Positions 1-6,142 of a stretch of 30,916 nt of DNA are shown piece by piece (the stretch's first letter is position 1; each line of letters starts with the position of its first letter). The notes below the pieces were generated by a model that saw only the letters and a program-made list of their open reading frames with translations, made no database searches and was not told the origin of the DNA. Origin of the DNA: M2408 sp044348665 (GTDB lineage Bacteria > Bacteroidota > Bacteroidia > Flavobacteriales_D > Crocinitomicaceae). The stretch covers positions 1 through 30,916 of the forward strand of contig JBIKSI010000023.1 in NCBI GenBank assembly GCA_044348665.1, given 5' to 3'. Both the position numbers and the translations under genes were made by a program.

Positions 1-103
1 TCAAAAGTATGAAAAAATATTGAAAATAAGAAGTTTTTCAGACTTAAGTTATTTACAATCAAGTTGTTAATAACTAATTTGCCTTGCAACGGTCTTAAAA
101 TCC

Positions 104-125
104 TAGCTGGGGTAAAGAAATCAGC
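104..125 (+). promoter_or_regulatory. Leader stem-loop, copy A, upstream of the DUF5131 gene
   Basis: GCTGG (106-110) and TCAGC (121-125) can pair (one G-T wobble) around the 10-nt loop GGTAAAGAAA. It lies 10 nt before ATG 136. Copy B at 1684-1705 has an identical loop, and the change in the stem keeps pairing (A-T there, G-T here). Confidence 0.5.
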
Positions 126-135
126 AAAATTAATA

Positions 136-930
136 ATGGAAAATAGCAAAATTGAATGGACCCACCACACTGCAAATCTTTGGTGGGGTTGTACGAAGGT
201 ACATGCTGGTTGTGATAATTGTTATGCAACAGCCTTATCAAAGAGATATGGTCATGACTTATGGGGTAACGATAAACCAAGAAGGCAAATCAAAAATGTA
301 TGGAAAATGCTAAAAAGTTATCAGAAAAATGCTGAATTATTGGGTGAAGTACATCGAGTTTTTGTCGGGTCAATGATGGATATTTTTGAGAAGCCAATGC
401 CTTTAGTTGACCATGAAGGCAATCCATTAAAAATGGGTGAATCAGAGTTTTGGAATACGGGTCAATTGAGAGATAAGTTTTTTGATGAGGTTATACCTAA
501 CTCACCAAACTTAATGTTCTTATTGCTGACAAAAAGACCATCAAATATCAATAAGTATATACCTAATGAATGGAAAGTAAATCCACCAAAGAATGTGATG
601 TTTGGGACATCACCAGTTGACCAAAAAACTGCTGATAAATTGGTATTGCAATTGGCAAAGGTTAATGGACTTAGATTTTTATCAGTAGAACCACAAATTG
701 AAGAAATCAATCTAATGAAACAGTTTGATAATAAAGCCTTGTTGGATATGGTAGATTGGGTAATACAAGGTGGTGAAAGTGGACATAGTAAAAGACCTTT
801 CAATACAGATTGGGGAAGAAGTCTCAGAGATGATTGCAAAGCCAATGAAGTACCATACTTTTTTAAACAAATAGACAAAGTACAAGCAATCCCAGAAGAC
901 TTGATAATAAGAGAGTTTTTTAATTATTGA
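136..930 (+). CDS. DUF5131 family (phage Gp37/Gp68-like) three-Cys protein
   Basis: This 264-residue protein matches the DUF5131 (Gp37_Gp68) family. The family signature is visible near the N-terminus: a WWGC segment followed by Cys26 and Cys29 gives C19-x6-C26-x2-C29, then a Tyr-Ala. Further on are the family-typical LTKRP, SVEPQ and QGGESG segments. The spaced cysteines resemble a metal or Fe-S site of the radical-SAM type, but activity is not established. An in-frame TTG at 64 would add 24 residues. I chose ATG 136 because the conserved family region starts a few residues after it and because the added stretch overlaps a stem-loop repeated upstream of two other genes. It is the first complete gene of the integrated element, and no three-Cys-motif partner gene (TcmP) is seen in the window. 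Family call good, function unknown. Confidence 0.85.
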   Translation: MENSKIEWTHHTANLWWGCTKVHAGCDNCYATALSKRYGHDLWGNDKPRRQIKNVWKMLKSYQKNAELLGEVHRVFVGSMMDIFEKPMPLVDHEGNPLKMGESEFWNTGQLRDKFFDEVIPNSPNLMFLLLTKRPSNINKYIPNEWKVNPPKNVMFGTSPVDQKTADKLVLQLAKVNGLRFLSVEPQIEEINLMKQFDNKALLDMVDWVIQGGESGHSKRPFNTDWGRSLRDDCKANEVPYFFKQIDKVQAIPEDLIIREFFNY

Positions 931-950
931 TAACGAATATTAACTAAAGC

Positions 951-973
951 CTTGCTGTGAATAGGTTAACAGC
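951..973 (+). promoter_or_regulatory. Leader stem-loop, copy C, upstream of the 81-aa ORF
   Basis: GCTGT (954-958) and ACAGC (969-973) form a perfect 5-bp stem around a 10-nt loop. The same CCTnGCTG lead-in as in copies A and B is present, but the loop sequence differs. It ends 7 nt before ATG 981. Confidence 0.4.
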
Positions 974-980
974 TTTACAT

Positions 981-1226
981 ATGAAAAAAATAAAAAATAA
1001 AAAAACAAGAAAAGCTTTTGAAGAAGCATTGAAAATAGAAGTTTTTGAAAGGTATAATTGCCTTGAAGACTTGAAAGACAATATAAATGGAAAATTACAC
1101 GATAAAATAATCAAACTATTTGAAAAACATAATGTAAACATAGTTGAAGCTCGTGCAACATTGAAAAATTTATTAATTGGCATGTATGTTATGGAAGTTG
1201 AAGATGAATTGGATTTTAAAATATAA
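981..1226 (+). CDS. Small charged helical protein of unknown function
   Basis: Predicted protein of 81 residues, Lys/Glu-rich and apparently helical throughout, with no signal peptide or membrane segment. I do not recognise the family. A GTG at 957 would extend it by 8 residues, but that codon sits inside the stem of the upstream hairpin, so ATG 981 is preferred. The next gene starts 8 nt after its stop, so the two are probably co-transcribed. It belongs to the integrated element. Confidence 0.55.
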   Translation: MKKIKNKKTRKAFEEALKIEVFERYNCLEDLKDNINGKLHDKIIKLFEKHNVNIVEARATLKNLLIGMYVMEVEDELDFKI

Positions 1227-1234
1227 TCTTAAAT

Positions 1235-1444
1235 ATGGAAAAAAAGCAAGGATGGGAGTACGGAAAACGTGCGTTAGAAAGAAGCAGAAGTAGAATTAAT
1301 CAAATGCTAAACAATTGGGATATTGAAAAAGATGGTGAAATAACACCAAGAAAAATTTCAAAGAAAATAAATATGGGAATCGAAACTGTGTATAGGCATT
1401 TAGATGGATTTAAAAAAAGAATAAATGATATAAATAACAAATAA
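1235..1444 (+). CDS. Small helix-turn-helix-like protein
   Basis: This 69-residue basic protein starts 8 nt after the preceding gene. Residues about 36-60 (ITPRKISKKINMGIETVYRHL) read as a helix-turn-helix: a first helix with ISKKI, a turn at NMG and a recognition helix ETVYRHLDGF. This suggests a small DNA-binding regulator or replication-control protein of the element. The exact family is not recognised, and no partner domain is present. Confidence 0.6.
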   Translation: MEKKQGWEYGKRALERSRSRINQMLNNWDIEKDGEITPRKISKKINMGIETVYRHLDGFKKRINDINNK

Positions 1445-1716
1445 ATCAAGTAAAATGGATGTAAAACAAAAAAATATTATGACATAGAGTACTAACGTTT
1501 TTAAAGATTCATTTAATGAATCATAATATTCAAACCTAGGGAGATAGGAAGAATAAATTCAAAAGACTTTCTTATTCAAGAAAGCGACAAATCAAAAAAA
1601 GTTCATAGATTTTTTAAAAATGCTTTTAACTAAGCCTAGAATTCTATTGCCTTATTTGAACGAATAAATTTTAAACAAAATCCTCGCTGAGGTAAAGAAA
1701 TCAGCACCTTTAAATA
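1445..1716 (+). other. Structured non-coding stretch in the element
   Basis: This 272-nt gap has no ORF longer than about 10 codons. It holds three close short inverted repeats: GATTCATT/AATGAATC (1506-1522), CCTA/TAGG around GGGAGA (1535-1548), and CTTTCTT/AAGAAAG with a 4-nt ATTC loop (1567-1584). It then runs into leader stem-loop copy B. It could be a leader, a small RNA or protein-binding sites; none is proven. Confidence 0.35.
1682..1705 (+). promoter_or_regulatory. Leader stem-loop, copy B, upstream of the 128-aa ORF
   Basis: GCTGA (1686-1690) pairs perfectly with TCAGC (1701-1705) around the loop GGTAAAGAAA. The block from AAAATCCT through CAGCA is nearly identical to 97-126, with two substitutions. 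It ends 11 nt before ATG 1717. The surrounding sequences and downstream genes are not otherwise alike. Confidence 0.5.
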
Positions 1717-2103
1717 ATGAAAAATAAAGAAACGAAGTTGAAAAAGAAGAATCGCAAAATCTTCTTAAATGAAGTTGGATTAAACGAAAACGAATTTATT
1801 TACATCTGTGATGGTCTAGGTGGATTTATACTTCCTACTGATTATCTTGAATGTATTTATTCTTTAATTAATGTATTAAGCAATGCCAATGAGATTTTTG
1901 GAATCGATGAAAATTGGGGAATTGATTATAATGAATTAGAAGAACAGTTGCTGAGTTTAAGTCATATAAACATATTAAAACTCCTAATTGAAGTTGATAG
2001 TTTTAGGGGATGTAATTCTTCTGATTATGATTCTTTTGGAATTAAATCACCTTCAGAGTTATTGGCTGAATATCTTGAAGAATCTAAAGTCTTAATAAAA
2101 TAA
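1717..2103 (+). CDS. Hypothetical element protein, 128 aa
   Basis: This acidic protein has a Lys-rich N-terminus and no signal peptide or membrane segment. I recognise no family. Its composition suggests a soluble alpha-helical protein (ICDGLGGFILPTDYLECIYSL, then repeated LLxLS-type helices). ATG 1717 follows leader stem-loop copy B by 11 nt. It sits alone between non-coding stretches, 79 nt before the next ORF. An immunity-like or accessory role would be a guess; none is assigned. Confidence 0.6.
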   Translation: MKNKETKLKKKNRKIFLNEVGLNENEFIYICDGLGGFILPTDYLECIYSLINVLSNANEIFGIDENWGIDYNELEEQLLSLSHINILKLLIEVDSFRGCNSSDYDSFGIKSPSELLAEYLEESKVLIK

Positions 2104-2182
2104 ATCCAACTATCATAAATCTTCTTATCGAGAGAGTTGTGGTTGAATCAAGAAGTTATTTTTAATAATTAAATCTGGAACA

Positions 2183-2521
2183 ATGTCCTTAAGTTTAACT
2201 CGTATATATCTTAAATCTATTGGTGTAAAAATCAATAGATTGGATATTAGGAGTATTAGGGCATGGTGCAAAAAAAACTATCTCACAATTTACAAAGATT
2301 CATCTGGTGAATTTGTTTACAGTAATGATTTTGAATTAAGTTATGATAGACCACTCATTTTAGGCTTAAAGTCCAAATATGGAAACGCTTGGTTAGATTA
2401 TTATCAAGCTTATAAAAAAGATGAATTATTTGTGCTACTGGGGTTTACAAATGAGACTCGTAGTGAAAAATCAAATTATATCCCAAAAGGTGAAATAACA
2501 TCTAGAAGGTTGAAAAAATAA
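2183..2521 (+). CDS. Probable small DNA-binding protein beside the integrase
   Basis: This basic protein of 112 residues lies 35 nt upstream of the integrase in the same orientation. Residues about 19-50 (DIRSIRAWCKKN, then LTIYKDSSGEFVYSNDFEL) resemble the winged-helix layout of excisionase-like or MerR-type DNA-binding domains: a helix, a recognition segment and a beta wing. That position and size fit a recombination directionality factor. This role is inferred from layout and a weak pattern match, without a recognised family signature. Confidence 0.55.
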   Translation: MSLSLTRIYLKSIGVKINRLDIRSIRAWCKKNYLTIYKDSSGEFVYSNDFELSYDRPLILGLKSKYGNAWLDYYQAYKKDELFVLLGFTNETRSEKSNYIPKGEITSRRLKK

Positions 2522-2556
2522 AAAAAATTGTTACACTCGCATTTATATATAGAAAA

Positions 2557-3855
2557 ATGAAAATATTAAAATTTAAAAAATTTAAAGGTTTGCACATCGT
2601 TTGTAAAGGTTGTAGTAAACAAATCGAAATCAATCAAGATGAATACAAGGGCTGTACTCATCCGCTTGAAAAACAGAAATACAAGGCTATAATACATACC
2701 AAAGATGGACGTAGAACCAAAGATTTAAAAGCCTTAGAATATGATGATGCTATCAAAGAATTGCTGGATTTTAAACATGAACTTGCTAATTCATTGATTT
2801 TGGAAAAACCGCACAAAACAACCTCATCAACTACTAAGATTAATCATGAAAGATTTTTAGATTGTATTGCCATGTATGGTGATTACCTTGAAAACGTTGA
2901 TGTTCCATTTTTTGAGCAACGTCCTAGAACTAAAGAATACATCAAAGATACGATTGGTTATTTAGATAAATTTAGAATTTACCTTGATAATAAAGGGGTT
3001 AACACTGAAAAACTAACTATCTATCAGATTGATAAAAAGCTAATTGGTGATTATTTTGAAAGTTTATACAAAAAAAGTAAAAGTATGGCAACTTATAATC
3101 ATAACCTTGGAACTTATAAGAGTTTTTATAAATTTTTGATTGAAAATAGAGGTTATGAATTAATTAATCCAGTCCAATTTGCGAAGCTTAAAAATGTACA
3201 ACCTAACCCTTTGAATGTTGAGGATAATGATTTTGATAAGATATTAAATTGTATTGATGAGGTAAACTCAGTGCACACCTACCCAAATGGGGTTAAGAAA
3301 AAAATGTACAAACCTTATTTAAAAGATGCCTTCGAAATCATTGCTTATACAGGAATGCGTAATCTTGAATCAATAATAATAAAATACAGTGATATTGTGT
3401 TAGATGAAAATGGTGAACTAGATTATGTGAGAGGAATTGATTTGAAGTTTGAAAAAGCACATAACTATGATAAGTCAAAACCAGTAAAATACATCTGTAT
3501 ACCAATCACACCAGAATTGGAAAATCTATTGATAAGACTTGATTATAAGAACCATTTGGGTGAAGATAGATATTTGATAGGTCCAGATGAAAATATCTCA
3601 AGAGAATCAATGAATAAGCAATTAACTCACTCGTTTAAGTTTTTTAGAGATAAGGCTGGAATTACAAGTAAAATTGCATTAAAACACCTTAGAAAAACTT
3701 TTTTAACTAAGATTCAGACCCAAACTGGAATGGTTGAATCACTTGGCTATCAAAAGACTCTAAGTGTAATAAATAAGAACTACATTGTTAAACCAGAGGT
3801 AGCAAGGTCTGTTAGGGAAAAAGGATTTAGATTATTTAAAGAAAAGGCAAGTTAA
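2557..3855 (+). CDS. Tyrosine recombinase (phage-type integrase)
   Basis: A 432-residue site-specific recombinase. The N-terminal part has CxxC (C16, C19) and C33, a possible small zinc-binding domain, then an arm-binding-like region. Residues about 100-210 are the SAM-like core-binding domain (YIKDTIGYLDKFRIYLDNKG, then YNHNLGTYKSFYKFL). The catalytic domain follows: Arg268 in AYTGMRNLE, Arg379 in KHLRKTFLT, and the likely nucleophile Tyr409 in NKNYIV. Two usual histidines differ: the HxxR box reads K376-H-L-R379, and the later G-H position reads Gly-Tyr398. Such changes occur in some integrase subfamilies, so it may well be active. It points toward the tRNA-Asn gene and is followed by a strong terminator, consistent with integration at the tRNA. 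Confidence 0.92.
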   Translation: MKILKFKKFKGLHIVCKGCSKQIEINQDEYKGCTHPLEKQKYKAIIHTKDGRRTKDLKALEYDDAIKELLDFKHELANSLILEKPHKTTSSTTKINHERFLDCIAMYGDYLENVDVPFFEQRPRTKEYIKDTIGYLDKFRIYLDNKGVNTEKLTIYQIDKKLIGDYFESLYKKSKSMATYNHNLGTYKSFYKFLIENRGYELINPVQFAKLKNVQPNPLNVEDNDFDKILNCIDEVNSVHTYPNGVKKKMYKPYLKDAFEIIAYTGMRNLESIIIKYSDIVLDENGELDYVRGIDLKFEKAHNYDKSKPVKYICIPITPELENLLIRLDYKNHLGEDRYLIGPDENISRESMNKQLTHSFKFFRDKAGITSKIALKHLRKTFLTKIQTQTGMVESLGYQKTLSVINKNYIVKPEVARSVREKGFRLFKEKAS

Positions 3856-3880
3856 ATGAAAACAACAGCAGAAAAAATAA

Positions 3881-3914
3881 GGGCTCTATCAATTATATTT
3901 GATAGGGCTTTTTT
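3881..3914 (+). terminator. Intrinsic terminator of the integrase gene
   Basis: GGCTCTATCAA (3882-3892) pairs with TTGATAGGGC (3899-3908) around TTATAT, with one G-T wobble in the stem, and is followed by six T residues. It lies 26 nt after the integrase stop. Confidence 0.85.
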
Positions 3915-3940
3915 GTTTCTAATAAAGTGAATTGCCCGAT

Positions 3941-4000
3941 AAAACACCTTTAATAAATCAAAACCTAATTTAAAAAACACCACTCTAAAACACCACTCTA
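3941..4000. repeat. AAAACACC direct repeats, possible integrase arm sites
   Basis: AAAACACC occurs at 3941-3948, 3974-3981 and 3987-3994. The last two lie inside a perfect 13-bp tandem repeat, AAACACCACTCTA (3975-3987 and 3988-4000). They sit between the integrase terminator and the tRNA-Asn, where arm-type recombinase binding sites would be expected. Confidence 0.4.
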
Positions 4001-4010
4001 TAAAAACAAA

Positions 4011-4036
4011 AAAGCCTCACATTTCTGTAAGGCTTT
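4011..4036 (-). terminator. Terminator of the tRNA-Asn gene
   Basis: On the minus strand, AAAGCCTTACA pairs with TGTGAGGCTTT around a GAAA tetraloop (11 bp, one wobble), followed by a T-rich run. It begins 10 nt past the tRNA 3' end. Confidence 0.85.
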
Positions 4037-4046
4037 CATAATCAAG

Positions 4047-4120
4047 CTCCCTCTGCTGGACTCGAACCAGCGACCCTCTGATTAACAGTCAGATGCTCTA
4101 ACCAGCTGAGCTAAGAAGGA
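4047..4120 (-). tRNA. tRNA-Asn (anticodon GTT)
   Basis: This 74-nt cloverleaf on the minus strand has a full 7-bp acceptor stem (TCCTTCT with AGAGGGA, one G-T), a D-arm AGCTCAGCTGGTTAGAGC, an anticodon stem-loop with GTT (CTGACTGTTAATCAG), a T-arm CTGGTTCGAGTCCAG and discriminator G. CCA is not encoded. It is the likely attachment gene for the neighbouring integrase, whose terminator lies about 130 nt away. Confidence 0.97.
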
Positions 4121-4150
4121 ATTCAGCTGACATTTTTTCAAATGCGAGTG

Positions 4151-4179
4151 CAAATATAAGTAAAGAATTTTAATTCAAA
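4151..4179 (-). promoter_or_regulatory. Bacteroidota-type promoter for tRNA-Asn
   Basis: The minus strand reads TATATTTG (4151-4158), matching TAnnTTTG, with TTTG 17 nt upstream (4176-4179). The box is about 30 nt before the tRNA 5' end, a suitable distance. Confidence 0.55.
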
Positions 4180-4209
4180 AACAATTTATAAGAATTTTTT
4201 TCATTTTTT

Positions 4210-4653
4210 TTAAAAATCTTCTTCGTCAAGCGTAAAATCTTCGATTGAATTTTCAATGCAATCTGAAATTTCATCTGTGTCAACTAGTCCTTCAGGTGCA
4301 TTTTCATCAAATTTTGCAGGGCGTAAAATGTTTGTTTTTGAAACATTTAGGCGAATTTCTGTGCGAATAAACCCGTCTTCTTGTGTAAATGCTTTCGCAA
4401 AAGGAGTACCTGTTAATTCAACCAAAGCACCTTTTTTTAAAAAATCCAAAATTCTAAGATTGGCGCCCTCTTTTTTCCAAATAGTACAATTTACCCATGT
4501 TGTGCGCGTTTTCGCTTCACCATTTCGTTTGTCTTTCCAATTTTTGTTGTGCGCAACAGGGAAATTTATCGCATAAACGCCTCTTTCCATATTTTTAATC
4601 GTTGCATCTTTTCCAATGTTTCCAATAAGTCTTGTTTCAAAAATAGTTGCCAT
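4210..4653 (-). CDS. ssb: Single-stranded DNA-binding protein
   Basis: Protein of 147 residues with an OB fold in residues about 5-110: RLIGNIGKDATIKN, FPVAHNKNWKDK, TTWVNCTIWKKEGANL, and FLKKGALVELTG are typical SSB segments. The C-terminus is an acidic tail ending in DEEDF, a variant of the usual DDxPF tip that binds replication and repair partners. It coats single-stranded DNA. A plausible promoter box TAAATTTG lies at 4710-4717, at the end of the upstream gene. It lies on the chromosome side of tRNA-Asn, so it is more likely a host gene than part of the element. Confidence 0.93.
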   Translation of the reverse strand: MATIFETRLIGNIGKDATIKNMERGVYAINFPVAHNKNWKDKRNGEAKTRTTWVNCTIWKKEGANLRILDFLKKGALVELTGTPFAKAFTQEDGFIRTEIRLNVSKTNILRPAKFDENAPEGLVDTDEISDCIENSIEDFTLDEEDF

Positions 4654-4730
4654 AGTGTTTTATTTGAGGTGTTTTTCGAGATGAAAATTAAGAAAAGAAT
4701 TAGGATTTACAAATTTATTCTCCATTTTTT

Positions 4731-5858
4731 TTAATCTTTGGATAAAAAACTCCAATAAGTTGAACGATTTACTTCATTTAACCTCGCATCAGGATAGGAA
4801 TTAATAAAACTTTTTGGGAATTTATTTTTTTCTTTTTTGTTCCATTTCATTTGATAAGCAATTTTCTTATCTCCATTAATTTCAATTAAATCGACTTTTT
4901 GTTTGGTATGTGTAATCCAAAAATACAGATTATGATTTTCATCTAATGATTTTTGTTTCTTAAGTTTTTCGGCAATAAACCAGTTTTTCCACAAATTATC
5001 AGCATCACTTCTTACTTCCAAATCATTGAAATTCTTAATAAACGCATTTCTAATGCCATTATCAGTAAAATATAAACAATGTGTTTTTTTTAATTCATAT
5101 TTTAAATCAGTTGAAAATGCGGGAATTTTGATTAAAATTTGTGATTTAACAAGCAAGTTAACATACCTTTCAACCGTTTCGTTGTCTAAGTCTGACTTTA
5201 TTCCTAATTCATTAAAAGAAATGTGATTTCCTATTGATAAAGCGATATTTTGCAACAAACGACGTAAATTTTCAATTTTATTAATTCGTTCCTTAGAATT
5301 TAAGGTGCTTTTTAAAATTTGTGTAGCTGATTCTTCCAAAAAGGCAATCGCATCTTCTTTTTCTCCAAATACCTTTTCTTGATTTCCGAAAATCAATCGC
5401 TGTTCTAGATTTTTTTCAATTTGAATTAAACCATAATGTTTGGCAATTTCTTTGAAACTTGGACTAGTAGCTTTGATTACCAAATCCTGACTAAGAAGTG
5501 CTTCCATCAGAAGTTCATCAATAACAGGGTCAAATGAGCATAAACACAATAAATTAACCGCTAGTTCGCTAAACAAAACACTTTCAATGATGTCCTGAAA
5601 ATTAGATAATAATTGGGCCTCTTTGATGATTACAAATGGATTATTTTCAAAAAGTTGTTGGAACTCTTGCGGATCCTGTGCCTGAACAATTTTTTTGGTT
5701 TTTTTATTTGAAATATCCATTAATTTGTAATTTTCATTCAAACCCATTTCTTGGATAAATTCTTGTTCATTTAAGTTTTCCTGACTTCCTAAAACAAGTA
5801 CAATTTTATTGTTTTGAATTTTTTCCTTAATTTTCTTAATTGTTTCTCTTTCAAGCAT
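4731..5858 (-). CDS. DUF4143-type ATPase-like protein with decayed P-loop
   Basis: This 375-residue protein has the layout of the AAA/DUF4143 family: an N-terminal nucleotide domain, a middle winged helix (FNELGIKSDLDNETVERYVNLLVKSQIL, about 215-242) and a C-terminal nuclease-fold domain starting with LYFTDNGIRNAF. The Walker A position reads LVLGSQENLNEQ (about 21-32) with no GKT/S, and the Walker B position reads VIIKEAQ (K79-E80) where the family has IDE. In the C-terminal domain, KVDLIE then AYQMKW keeps D323 and K338 but has Gln336 where a PD-(D/E)xK nuclease needs an acid. So ATP hydrolysis and nuclease activity are both doubtful. Function unknown. It lies 77 nt before ssb in the same direction. 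Confidence 0.75.
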   Translation of the reverse strand: MLERETIKKIKEKIQNNKIVLVLGSQENLNEQEFIQEMGLNENYKLMDISNKKTKKIVQAQDPQEFQQLFENNPFVIIKEAQLLSNFQDIIESVLFSELAVNLLCLCSFDPVIDELLMEALLSQDLVIKATSPSFKEIAKHYGLIQIEKNLEQRLIFGNQEKVFGEKEDAIAFLEESATQILKSTLNSKERINKIENLRRLLQNIALSIGNHISFNELGIKSDLDNETVERYVNLLVKSQILIKIPAFSTDLKYELKKTHCLYFTDNGIRNAFIKNFNDLEVRSDADNLWKNWFIAEKLKKQKSLDENHNLYFWITHTKQKVDLIEINGDKKIAYQMKWNKKEKNKFPKSFINSYPDARLNEVNRSTYWSFLSKD

Positions 5859-5927
5859 ATTTTGTATTTATATCGCAATAATTAATTAATTTTTGCTTTA
5901 TTTCTGCTCCGAAGATAAGGAAAAAAA

Positions 5928-6131
5928 TTATTCTTCATCCAACTCTTTTAATATTTGATTGACATCTTCCTCCGTGGAGCTTAATTTTTCTTTACAAATT
6001 TTTAGTAAAATTGCTGCTCGTTTCACCTTAATTGAAAGTTCGTCCACACTAATTTCTCCTGTCTCAATTTCTTCCACAATTTGCTGTAATTCTTCAAATG
6101 AAGCTTGGTAATTTTCACTAGTCTTTGTCAT
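5928..6131 (-). CDS. xseB: Exodeoxyribonuclease VII small subunit
   Basis: A 67-residue helical protein with the XseB pattern: YQASFEELQQIVEEIETGEISVDELSIKVKRA, then a second helix ending in acidic residues. It partners with XseA in the exonuclease that degrades single-stranded DNA from both ends. Its start is 11 nt after the xseA stop, so the two form an operon. Length is normal for the family. Confidence 0.92.
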   Translation of the reverse strand: MTKTSENYQASFEELQQIVEEIETGEISVDELSIKVKRAAILLKICKEKLSSTEEDVNQILKELDEE

Positions 6132-6142
6132 AAGATTTTTTG

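Noticed and set aside
64..135. In-frame TTG extension of the DUF5131 gene encoding ILAGVKKSA, similar to the translation of copy B (ILAEVKKSA)
   Set aside because: In copy B that frame is not that of the downstream gene, has no start codon and stops after about 20 codons, so a shared leader peptide is unlikely. A conserved stem-loop explains the repeat better.
930..1716. Integron-type attC sites between the element's small genes
   Set aside because: No pair of conserved attC core sites (GTTRRRY and RYYYAAC) was found at the gene boundaries, and no integron-type integrase is evident.
1445..1716. Retron-like RNA next to the element genes
   Set aside because: There is no reverse transcriptase gene in the window, and the hairpins are too short.
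2534..4150. CACTCGCATTT found upstream of the integrase and, inverted, upstream of tRNA-Asn
   Set aside because: A match of 11 bases is expected by chance many times in a window of this size, and the two contexts are otherwise unlike.
4210..4653. ssb as part of the integrated element
   Set aside because: It lies on the far side of tRNA-Asn from the integrase, with standard chromosomal genes following, so it is more likely a host gene.
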